From Zoogloea sp016790385 (lineage in GTDB: Bacteria > Pseudomonadota > Gammaproteobacteria > Burkholderiales > Rhodocyclaceae), in the NCBI RefSeq assembly GCF_041916735.1, contig NZ_JAYRYY010000001.1: DNA of 64,000 nt. One strand, 5' to 3'. Each line of letters opens with the position of its first letter. The first letter of the stretch is position 1. The translations under genes and the position numbers were made by a program. This document shows positions 18,701-25,422 of this stretch, piece by piece. Below the pieces are notes generated by a model. That model made no database searches. It saw nothing but the letters and a program-made list of their open reading frames with translations, and was not told where the DNA came from.

Positions 18701-19094
18701 ACGCATAGATCAGCGAGGTCAGGGTCGACCCGATGTAACCGAAACCCGCGCCGCGGGTCAGCAAATCCATGTCTACCCCGTAGCGGGCGGCATAGATGCT
18801 GATGGGCAGGCCGGCCAGGAAGATGATCAGGCCGGCGGCGAGGATCGCCCACAGGGCATTGGCGAAACCGTAGTCCACCAGCAGGGTCGCCCCCACCGCC
18901 TCCAGCACCAGAAAAGACGCCACACCAAAGGCGGTGTTGGCCACCCGCAGCTCCGACCAGCGCCGAAAGCTGCGGGGCGCGAAGCGCAAAGCGTAGTCTT
19001 CGATGGTCTCCCGGGCGACCCAGGTGTTGTAATCGCGCCGAACCTTGATAACCCGCTGAACGGCTTCCGGCTCGGGCGGGGCGGCGCGGTCCAT
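15699..19094 (-). CDS. NCS1-type nucleobase permease fused to a hybrid sensor histidine kinase
   Basis: A protein of 1131 residues. Residues of about 20-480 form a twelve-helix purine/cytosine permease-like (NCS1, SSS-related) domain. A cysteine-rich segment (about 490-535) follows with CVICERE, CPAYQGNICSLCCS and CNDLCKPRA, then two more membrane helices (about 555-645). A coiled coil leads to HisKA with His691 in ISHELRTPLNS, the HATPase with NLLGNAVKF and DSGPGIS, and a C-terminal receiver with Asp976 (FMDLAMPGMDG). The transporter-sensor layout recalls CbrA, but with a different transporter family. ATG 19094 forms TGATG with the pilR-like stop; a GTG lies at 19097. The ligand may be a nucleobase or similar compound (inference). 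Partner: the downstream LuxR-type regulator. Confidence 0.9.
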   Translation of the reverse strand: MDRAAPPEPEAVQRVIKVRRDYNTWVARETIEDYALRFAPRSFRRWSELRVANTAFGVASFLVLEAVGATLLVDYGFANALWAILAAGLIIFLAGLPISIYAARYGVDMDLLTRGAGFGYIGSTLTSLIYASFTFIFFALEAAIMAYALELAFDVPPAWGYLLCAIVVIPLVTHGVTAISSLQSLTLPLWLVMLVVPYLFVFRERPDILHELAAYGGEHGAGPGFSAHAFGAALTVGIALITQMGEQADYLRFMPEQTAANRRRWWAAVLVGGPGWVVLGVVKMLGGALLAYLAISNSVPAERAVDPNQMYLAAYEYVFPHLHWAVGATALFVVISQLKINVTNAYAGSLAWSNFFARLTHSHPGRVVWVVFNTLIALVLMELDVFQALGKVLGLYANVAISWMMAVVADLVVNKPLGLSPPGIEFKRAHLYDVNPVGVGAMGIASVLSVSAYLGVFGTDAQAFSALIALIAAFVAAPLIAWATGGRYYIARKPGPAMAGVRQCVICEREYEADDLARCPAYQGNICSLCCSLDARCNDLCKPRARLSAQWSGAMRRLLPRAVWPYLESGLGHYLLLMGGIAPGLALLVWLLHHLGLKLLGDSAAEFAPALQMAFLKGYAALLLLSGLVVWWLVLTHKSREVAQEESNRQTHLLMREIESHRRTDEQLQRAKLAAELANQAKSRYITAISHELRTPLNSILGYAQILDGDETIPPPRRQAINVIRRSGDHLLSVIEGTLDIARIEGGKLALDVKALDFRDFVQQIVGMFELQASNKGLEFRYEPKGEIPAFVRADEKRVRQILINLLGNAVKFTARGHICLRLAYRMEMATFEVEDSGPGISPEEQERIFDPFSRGTSAQGASGAGLGLTISRMFADVMGGELTMDSLPGRGCCFRVRLFLPQVQGAAARGGVSRGRPVGYPGPRRRILIVDNERVDREFLFTLLEPLGFILAEAASGPACLEMLDDFRPDLIFMDLAMPGMDGWETVRRIREGAYAATPVAIISANAYERGIHSDDNALGIGARDFFLKPVQISDLLDWVGERLDLHWVEAHQVEPEPKLPVSMVYPPAELLAPLVRQVELGYVKGILARLDDIEAADPAYAAFVAEVRELTRNFRLEAIAPLLEKAFHA

Positions 19095-20464
19095 CACTCC
19101 TTCATGCCCAGGCGTTCCAGCCGGTAGCGCAGGGACCGGAAGGTGACGCCCAGCGCGCGGGCTGCGGCAGTCCGGTTTCCGCCCGATTTTTCAAGCGCCT
19201 CCTCTATGGCATGGCGCTCGACCTCGTCGAGAAAATCCTGAAGGGGCGTTCCGCCCGGCGTCGTCGGAGCCGAATGACTGGCCTCCCCCATGTCGGCCGG
19301 GTCCAGCAGCAAATCGTCGGCCCGGATCTCGCTGCCGCTCGACAGGGCGAGGGCACGCTCCAGAATGTTCTCGAGTTCGCGCACATTGCCCGGGAAGGAA
19401 TAGGACACCAGGGCCTTCACCGCGTCCGCGCCCAAGCGCGCAATCGGCAGACCGGAAGACTCCGCCAGCCGCGCAAGCAGGGTCTCGGCGAGGGCCGGAA
19501 TATCCTCGCTGCGCTCGCGCAGGGCGGGCATGCGCAATTCGATCACGTTGAGGCGGTAGAACAGATCCTGGCGGAAGCGAGCCGCCTCAACCATGGCTTT
19601 GAGATTCTGGTGGGTAGCGCTGAGGATGCGCACATCCACGGTGGTTTCCACCGTATCACCGAGCCGCCGGAACTTCTTCTCCTGGATCGCCCGAAGCAGC
19701 TTGACCTGCATGGGAAGGGGCAGATCCCCCACTTCGTCAAGAAACAGGGTGCCGCCGTGGGCGGCCTGGAAGAAGCCCTCCCGATCACTGTCGGCCCCCG
19801 TGAACGCCCCCTTGCGCGCGCCGAAGAATTCGCTTTCCATCAGGTTCTCTGGGATCGCGCCGCAATTGACCGCCACGAAGGGGGCCGCCGCCCGCGGCCC
19901 GAGTTCATGGATCATGCGCGCGGCGCGCTCCTTGCCACTCCCCGACTCACCGGAGATGAACACCGGCGCCTGACTGCGGGCCAGCTTCTCGATCAGGGAG
20001 CGCGCCTGCACCATGGCCGGCGATTCGCCGATCAGACTGGACGTGTCCTTGCGACCGGCGTCTTCCTTGGCCGGCACCGAAAACACCGACTTGACCAAGG
20101 CCCGCAGCTGATCGATCGAGACGGGTTTGGAAAGATAGTCGAAGGCGCCGGCCTTGAGTGCGGTAACCGCGTTGTCCATGCTGCCAAAGGCCGTGATCAC
20201 CGCCACGGGCAGATCACCAATGTTCTCGGCGATGTGCCGGACCAGTTCAAGGCCGTCACCATCGGGCAGGCGCATGTCGGTCAGGCACAGGCGGTAGCGC
20301 TTTTCGGCCAGCAGTCTGCGCGCCTCGGCCAGGGTCGCGGCACCATCGCTGGCGAGGCCCAGACGCAGCAGCGTAAGCTCCAGCAGCTCGCGAATATCGT
20401 CCTCGTCATCGACAATGAGCACGTCCGGGCCGCTCGATCGGGCTCGTCTTTCGTTCTGGATCAT
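19094..20464 (-). CDS. pilR: Sigma-54-dependent response regulator, PilR type
   Basis: A 456-residue NtrC-class activator. The receiver domain has Asp63 (CLTDMRLPDGDG). The AAA+ domain shows Walker A GESGSGKE, GAFTGAD and LFLDEVGDLPLPMQ. The Fis-type C-terminal helix-turn-helix contains SGGNRTAAARALGVTFRSLRYRLERLG, which closely matches PilR. In other proteobacteria PilR activates pilA, the type IV pilin gene, from a sigma-54 promoter. The ATG overlaps the stop of the pilS-like kinase gene by ATGA, giving a coupled pair. No pilin gene is in the window. The unusual point is that two further signalling genes are coupled downstream. Confidence 0.9.
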   Translation of the reverse strand: MIQNERRARSSGPDVLIVDDEDDIRELLELTLLRLGLASDGAATLAEARRLLAEKRYRLCLTDMRLPDGDGLELVRHIAENIGDLPVAVITAFGSMDNAVTALKAGAFDYLSKPVSIDQLRALVKSVFSVPAKEDAGRKDTSSLIGESPAMVQARSLIEKLARSQAPVFISGESGSGKERAARMIHELGPRAAAPFVAVNCGAIPENLMESEFFGARKGAFTGADSDREGFFQAAHGGTLFLDEVGDLPLPMQVKLLRAIQEKKFRRLGDTVETTVDVRILSATHQNLKAMVEAARFRQDLFYRLNVIELRMPALRERSEDIPALAETLLARLAESSGLPIARLGADAVKALVSYSFPGNVRELENILERALALSSGSEIRADDLLLDPADMGEASHSAPTTPGGTPLQDFLDEVERHAIEEALEKSGGNRTAAARALGVTFRSLRYRLERLGMKE

Positions 20465-22035
20465 GGTCTTGCGCGTCCGATAAGGCGGAAGTGGGCACCG
20501 CCCGCGCCGCTCGGGGCGAGTTCGAGTACGGCGCCATTGGCTTCAGCAAGCTCCCGGGCAATATAGAGGCCCAGGCCGGTGCCTTTCGAATGGGTGGTGA
20601 AGAAGGGTTCGAAAATCTGGGGGCGCAGGGCTTCCGGCACGCCCGGCCCGTCATCCGTCACATCCATCTCGACGCGCCCCTCATCGTAGGCGCGGGCGGA
20701 AATGACAACCGCATTCTTACCGCCGCTGCAATGGCGGCGCGCGTTGCCCACTAGATTCCACAGGATCTGCCGGAGATGTGCCCTATCCATGCTCAGGGCC
20801 AGTTCCGCCGGGACCCGGCTCACCACCACCCCCTCCGATCCGGCCCCTTCGGCCACCAGGAATTCCTCGAGAAATTCATCCACGAAACCCGCCAGGGGCA
20901 ATACCTCCGGCAAGGCCTCATCGCGCCGCCCCAGGGCCAGTACATCGCTTACCAGACGATCGATACGCTGGGCATTGTTGCCGATGATGCGGATCAGCCG
21001 CGCCTGCATCTCGCTGCGCTTCTCCTCCCGCAACAGTTCGGCGGCCTGATACACCGAGGCCAGCGGATTTCGGATCTCATGGGCGATACTGGCGGTCAGG
21101 CGCCCCAGGGCAGCCAGCTTGACCTGCTGGATCTGGCGATGGATTCGGTCGAAATCCTCCAGGTAGATAAGGGTGTCGTTGGCCTCACCGGCGGGCAGCA
21201 CGCGCACCAGCAGCATTTTGCCGCTGCCTTCGGCAAGCAGGCTGTGGGCCGACTCGCGGTGCTCCGCCTGACGGTGCAACTCCCGCTCCAGGGACGGCGC
21301 GCATGCCTTCAAGCTCACGCCCTCGCGCAGCGTCGTCCCCAGCAGGGTGGTGGCCTGGGGATTGAATTGACGCACGACGGCCCCCTCTCCCACCACCAGC
21401 ACCCCATCCTGCATGTCCTGGATGATCTGCCGGTTGAGGCGCAACTGATTGGCGAGGTCGGCCCCACGCTGACGGGCCAGATCCTCGTTGGCCAGGGCGC
21501 GCTGGGCCAGCAGGCGGGCGACCTGGGCAATGGCAAAAAAACCGATGCAGGTGATGCCGACAGTGAAGAAGTCCACCGTCTCCCTTCCGGAGAGCAAGCG
21601 GAAGGCATTCTCCAAGAGCACTGCCACCGTCGCATAGGCGGCATAAAACAGCACCATCCGCCCCTGGCCCACCAGCCCGGCACCGGCCAAGGCCACCAGG
21701 ATGAGGATGGGAATGCCGCTTCGGTAGCCGCCGCTGGCCCACATGATCACCGTCAGCAGGGTGATATCCACCAGCACCTGCAAAGTCACCAGTTGCGGGG
21801 TGCCGAGCAGGCGTTCCGCGTCCCGGAAGCCCAGGATCAGCACCGCGGACATATAGGCGATGGCCGCGGCGATGAACAGGGTGGGAGAGTCGCCCCCCAA
21901 CTGGAGCGGGCGCCCCGCCACGAGGAAGAAGCCAGCGAGGACCAGTCGGAAAAGGTTGAGGTAGCGCAGGGGCTCAGCTCTGGCCAGCCCATCCGCCATT
22001 TGCAGTTCGAAGCTCGACGCGAGGTCCGCCTTCAT
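20461..22035 (-). CDS. pilS: Sensor histidine kinase, PilS type
   Basis: A 524-residue kinase with six hydrophobic helices (about residues 20-190), a PAS domain (about 205-300), HisKA with H-box SIAHEIRNPLASVYQAAELL, and an HATPase domain with NLVGNARRH, DDGPGVPE and the GTGLGLYIARELAEANGA block. This is the PilS layout: six membrane helices, then PAS and kinase. PilS senses pilin in the membrane and controls PilR. The ATG at 22035 forms an ATGA overlap with the upstream small gene, so the longer frame to 22071 is unlikely. The partner pilR overlaps the 3' end. Confidence 0.9.
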   Translation of the reverse strand: MKADLASSFELQMADGLARAEPLRYLNLFRLVLAGFFLVAGRPLQLGGDSPTLFIAAAIAYMSAVLILGFRDAERLLGTPQLVTLQVLVDITLLTVIMWASGGYRSGIPILILVALAGAGLVGQGRMVLFYAAYATVAVLLENAFRLLSGRETVDFFTVGITCIGFFAIAQVARLLAQRALANEDLARQRGADLANQLRLNRQIIQDMQDGVLVVGEGAVVRQFNPQATTLLGTTLREGVSLKACAPSLERELHRQAEHRESAHSLLAEGSGKMLLVRVLPAGEANDTLIYLEDFDRIHRQIQQVKLAALGRLTASIAHEIRNPLASVYQAAELLREEKRSEMQARLIRIIGNNAQRIDRLVSDVLALGRRDEALPEVLPLAGFVDEFLEEFLVAEGAGSEGVVVSRVPAELALSMDRAHLRQILWNLVGNARRHCSGGKNAVVISARAYDEGRVEMDVTDDGPGVPEALRPQIFEPFFTTHSKGTGLGLYIARELAEANGAVLELAPSGAGGAHFRLIGRARP

Positions 22036-22304
22036 CGGCGAACACCCAGGCGGCGGTGCTCGTCGGAACAAAAGAATTCGCCACTGCCACGCACGCTCTC
22101 ACTTTCCGGCACATGCAGGCCACAGTGGGCGCAGGCCACCATTTGTTCCGCGTCGAGCACCCTCCGGGAATCCTCCGCTGCCGCTCCGCCGCCATCGGCC
22201 CTGCTGCCAGCCGCGCCGCCCCGGCCGCCAGCACCCCGACGCAGGGCGCGCCGCACGTAGAACAGGCCGATCAGGAAGAGGACGAACAACAGAAGATTGC
22301 GCAC
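22032..22304 (-). CDS. PP0621-family small membrane protein with a zinc-ribbon-like tail
   Basis: A 90-residue protein. A single N-terminal membrane helix (LLLFVLFLIGLFYVRR) is followed by a glycine/alanine-rich linker and a C-terminal metal-binding motif with CAHCGLHVPES and FFCSDEHR (Cys-x2-Cys then Cys, with His). Proteins of this kind commonly sit immediately upstream of pilS/pilR in beta- and gammaproteobacteria. The function is unknown. It is the first gene of a five-gene overlapping minus-strand unit; its TGA is shared with the pilS start (ATGA). Confidence 0.85.
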   Translation of the reverse strand: MRNLLLFVLFLIGLFYVRRALRRGAGGRGGAAGSRADGGGAAAEDSRRVLDAEQMVACAHCGLHVPESESVRGSGEFFCSDEHRRLGVRR

Positions 22305-22333
22305 GAAAGACCTCCAGGGGAACGCAATCGAGT

Positions 22334-23494
22334 TTAGCAGAAGCGCCGCAGCCGCTCGAAGGCTGCCTGGAGGGTCTCGTCCCGTTTGGCGAAACAGAAG
22401 CGGATCACCTTTTCGTCACGTCCGTCACCAAAGAAGGCCGACAGCGGGATCGCCGCCACCCCCACCTCGCGGGTCAGCCAGTCCACAAAGGCCGTATCCG
22501 GGGCAGAGGAAATCGCGCTGTAGCGCACGGTCTGGAAATAAGTGCCGGAGCAGGGCAGCACTTCAAAAGCGGTTCCCGCCAGCCCCGCCCGAAAGCAGTC
22601 ACGCTTGCCCTGGTAGAAGGCCGCAAGCCCCCCGTAACGGGAGGGCTCTTCCATATAGTCGGCAAGCGCGAGCTGCACCGGCGTGTTCACCGTGAACACA
22701 TTGAATTGATGCACTTTGCGAAATTCCGCCATCAGTGCCCGGGGCGCCAGCACATAGCCCACCTTCCAGCCGGTCACATGAAAGGTCTTGCCAAAACTCG
22801 AAACGATCACACTGCGTGCCGCCAGCTCGGGATAGCGGGCAACACTTTCATGGCGCACACCATCAAAGACGATGTGCTCATAGACTTCATCTGCCACCAC
22901 CACGATCCCCGTATCCCGCGTCAGCTCGGCGAGCGCCTGCAGATCGGCCGCCGACCATACGCTGCCCGTGGGGTTATGGGGCGTGTTGACCATGATCATG
23001 CGCGTGCGCGGCGTGACCAGCTGCCGCACCGCATCCCAATCGGGACGGTAGTCCGGCGCGCTCAGCCGCGCGCGCCGGACTACCCCGCCCTGCAACTGGA
23101 TAGCCGGCACGTAGGAATCGTAAACCGGTTCGAACACGATCACCTCGTCGCCCGGATGCACCAGCGCCGCCACAGCGGTGAACAGCGCCTGGGTCGCACC
23201 AGCCGTCACGGTGATTTCATCCTCGGGATCGTAGCCGGCACCGTACAGCGTGCCCACCTTGGCGGCGATGGCCTCGCGCAGGGCCGCCACGCCCGCCATC
23301 GGCGCGTACTGGTTGTGGCCACTGCGCATCCAGTGGGACACCCGCTCAAAGAGCACATCTTCGGCGCTGAAGTCCGGAAACCCCTGGGACAGATTGATGG
23401 CGCCACATGCCTGGGCGAGGCGGGACATGGTCGTGAAGATCGTGGTGCCCACATCGGGCAGGCGGGATTCAAGCGGAAAGGGCAAATGCGGCAT
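22334..23494 (-). CDS. Methionine-type PLP-dependent aminotransferase (class I/II fold, YbdL-like)
   Basis: A 386-residue aminotransferase. The N-terminal block INLSQGFPDF, the substrate-loop NTPHNPTGSVW, the cofactor region VVVADEVYEHIVFDG and the PLP lysine in SSFGKTFHVTGWKVGY are all present. YbdL-like enzymes prefer methionine, histidine and phenylalanine, and can aminate 2-oxo-4-methylthiobutyrate to methionine. The ATG at 23494 has a GGAGG ribosome-binding site 7 bases upstream; the frame extends to 23554 without support. It is divergent from mtnA across 161 bp, so a role in sulfur-amino-acid salvage is likely, though kynurenine-type activity cannot be ruled out. Confidence 0.9.
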   Translation of the reverse strand: MPHLPFPLESRLPDVGTTIFTTMSRLAQACGAINLSQGFPDFSAEDVLFERVSHWMRSGHNQYAPMAGVAALREAIAAKVGTLYGAGYDPEDEITVTAGATQALFTAVAALVHPGDEVIVFEPVYDSYVPAIQLQGGVVRRARLSAPDYRPDWDAVRQLVTPRTRMIMVNTPHNPTGSVWSAADLQALAELTRDTGIVVVADEVYEHIVFDGVRHESVARYPELAARSVIVSSFGKTFHVTGWKVGYVLAPRALMAEFRKVHQFNVFTVNTPVQLALADYMEEPSRYGGLAAFYQGKRDCFRAGLAGTAFEVLPCSGTYFQTVRYSAISSAPDTAFVDWLTREVGVAAIPLSAFFGDGRDEKVIRFCFAKRDETLQAAFERLRRFC

Positions 23495-23655
23495 CGGCGA
23501 GCCTCCAGGACAGGCCGGGGATTCTGGCAGATGCCCGCCACGCCGGCCAGCCACCGGCCGGCCGCCGCAACCCGCAACACCAAAAAGCCGTCGATTCCCC
23601 GCACTGGGCGGACACAGCCCGATACAATCCGGCGTTACGCCATTGAGGTAAAACC

Positions 23656-24711
23656 GTGCCCGCCCTCTGCCCGACCCTGCGCAGGGACGGCGATCAGGTC
23701 GTCATCCTCGACCAGACCCGCCTGCCCTTCGAAGAACATTACCTGCACCTCGCCGGCCTCGCCGACGCCGTCACCGCCATCCGCGACATGCAGGTGCGGG
23801 GCGCCCCCCTGATCGGCGCCACGGCTGCCTTCGGCGTGGCCTTGGCCCTGCGCCACGACGCCTCCGATGCGACGCTTGAAGAAGCCGACCGCTCCCTGCG
23901 CCAGACGCGCCCCACAGCGGTGAACCTGCACTGGGCCCTCAATCGCATGCGCGCCGCGCTCCTGCCCCTTGCGCCCGGCGCACGGGCCGCCGCCGCCTGG
24001 GCCGAGGCCGAAGCCATCCGCCGGGAGGATGCGGCCGCCAACGCCCGCATCGGCGAACATGGCCTGGCATTGCTGCGCCGGCAGGCCGCCACCGCCCGGC
24101 GCCCCCTGAACATCATGACCCACTGCAACGCCGGCTGGCTTGCCACCTGCGGACATGGCACGGCCCTCGCGCCCCTTTACGCCGCCCACGCCGCCGGGCT
24201 CGACATCCATGTCTGGGTCAGTGAGACCCGCCCCCGCAATCAGGGGCTCCTCACCGCCTGGGAACTCGCCCGCTCCGGCCTTCCCCACACTCTCGTGGCC
24301 GACAACGCCGCCGGCTGGCTGATGGCCGAGGGCCGGGTCGATTGCGTAATCGTCGGGGCCGACCGCATTGCCGCCAACGGTGACACCGCCAACAAGGTGG
24401 GCACCTACCTCAAAGCCCTTGCAGCCCGCGCCCACGACGTGCCCTTTTATGTGGCGGCACCTCGGTCGACCATCGATCTTGCCTGCCGGAACGGAGCGGC
24501 CATCCCCATTGAGGAAAGGGACGCCGACGAGGTTCGCATGCTGGCCGGCCTCGCCGGAGATGGCAGCGTGGTACGCGCACGGCTGGTCGCCTCGACCAGC
24601 GCCGTGTGCAACCCGGCCTTCGATGTCACGCCAGCCGGGCTGCTGACTGGCATAATTTGCGAATCCGGCGTCCTCGCCCCTGACGCCCTCGCCCCCCTCG
24701 CCACCTCCTGA
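23656..24711 (+). CDS. mtnA: S-methyl-5-thioribose-1-phosphate isomerase
   Basis: A 351-residue enzyme of the eIF2B-related isomerase family. It converts 5-methylthioribose-1-phosphate to 5-methylthioribulose-1-phosphate in the salvage of methylthioadenosine. Visible motifs are MQVRGAPLIGATAAFG, NLHWALNRM, the catalytic Cys157 in THCNAGWLAT and Asp236 in VGADRIAANGDTANKVGTY, in the spacing expected for MtnA. A FucA-like aldolase gene follows after 21 bases on the same strand. No mtnC, mtnD or mtnX genes are in the window, which argues against a standard local methionine salvage operon. Confidence 0.95.
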   Translation: MPALCPTLRRDGDQVVILDQTRLPFEEHYLHLAGLADAVTAIRDMQVRGAPLIGATAAFGVALALRHDASDATLEEADRSLRQTRPTAVNLHWALNRMRAALLPLAPGARAAAAWAEAEAIRREDAAANARIGEHGLALLRRQAATARRPLNIMTHCNAGWLATCGHGTALAPLYAAHAAGLDIHVWVSETRPRNQGLLTAWELARSGLPHTLVADNAAGWLMAEGRVDCVIVGADRIAANGDTANKVGTYLKALAARAHDVPFYVAAPRSTIDLACRNGAAIPIEERDADEVRMLAGLAGDGSVVRARLVASTSAVCNPAFDVTPAGLLTGIICESGVLAPDALAPLATS

Positions 24712-24732
24712 CGCGCCCACCGGAGACTGCCG

Positions 24733-25413
24733 ATGAACGAGAACGTGCTGCGTGCCGGCCTGCTGGCCACCGCCCGCTCCATGGCCAGCAGCGGGCTTAA
24801 TGCAGGCACCGCCGGCAATGCCAGCGTGCGTTGCTCCCGAGGCTTCCTGATCACCCCGAGCGGGCGCAGCTACGAGGACTGCACCGACAGCGACATGGCA
24901 CTGGTGGCCATGGACGGAAGCTGGCAGGGGCCCTACGCGCCATCCAGTGAATGGCGCATCCATCGGGACATCCTCGCCGCCCACCCCGAGGCGGGCGCCG
25001 TCCTCCATGCCCATTCACCCTTTGCCACCGCCCTCGCCTGCCTGCGGCGGGGGATACCCGCCTTCCACTACATGATCGCGCGCTTTGGCGGCGACAGCAT
25101 TCGCTGCGCCCCCTACGCCACCTTTGGTACCCAGGCCCTCTCCGACGCAGCCCTCACGGCACTCGAAGGTCGCAACGCCTGCCTGCTGGCCAACCACGGC
25201 ATGCTCGTGTTCGGGTCGGATCTACGCAGCAGTCTGGCCCTGGCGATCGAGTTCGAAACGCTTTGCGAACAATACTGGCGAGCCTGTCAGCTCGGCCAGC
25301 CCACCCTGCTTTCAGCAGCGGAGATGGCTGAGGTGATCGAACGCTTTCAAACCTACGGGACGCATGCAAGCGGTGCCAAGGACGGCCACCCCGGCCTCCT
25401 CGCACCGGACTGA
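24733..25413 (+). CDS. Class II aldolase, FucA-like; probable 5-methylthioribulose-1-phosphate aldolase (Ald2 type)
   Basis: A 226-residue zinc aldolase. It keeps the full fuculose-1-phosphate aldolase site: Glu73 in SSEWRIH, zinc ligands His92 and His94 (LHAHS) and His155 (ANHG), Tyr113, and a Tyr at 208 near the C-terminus, at nearly the same numbers as E. coli FucA. The blocks GTAGNASVR and APYATFGT also match. MtnB dehydratase is in the same superfamily but is less similar. Because it directly follows mtnA and no fucose genes are near, the likely reaction is cleavage of 5-methylthioribulose-1-phosphate to DHAP and 2-methylthioacetaldehyde (DHAP shunt). Fold and site are secure; the substrate is inferred. 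Confidence 0.85.
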   Translation: MNENVLRAGLLATARSMASSGLNAGTAGNASVRCSRGFLITPSGRSYEDCTDSDMALVAMDGSWQGPYAPSSEWRIHRDILAAHPEAGAVLHAHSPFATALACLRRGIPAFHYMIARFGGDSIRCAPYATFGTQALSDAALTALEGRNACLLANHGMLVFGSDLRSSLALAIEFETLCEQYWRACQLGQPTLLSAAEMAEVIERFQTYGTHASGAKDGHPGLLAPD

Positions 25414-25422
25414 ACCCCCATC

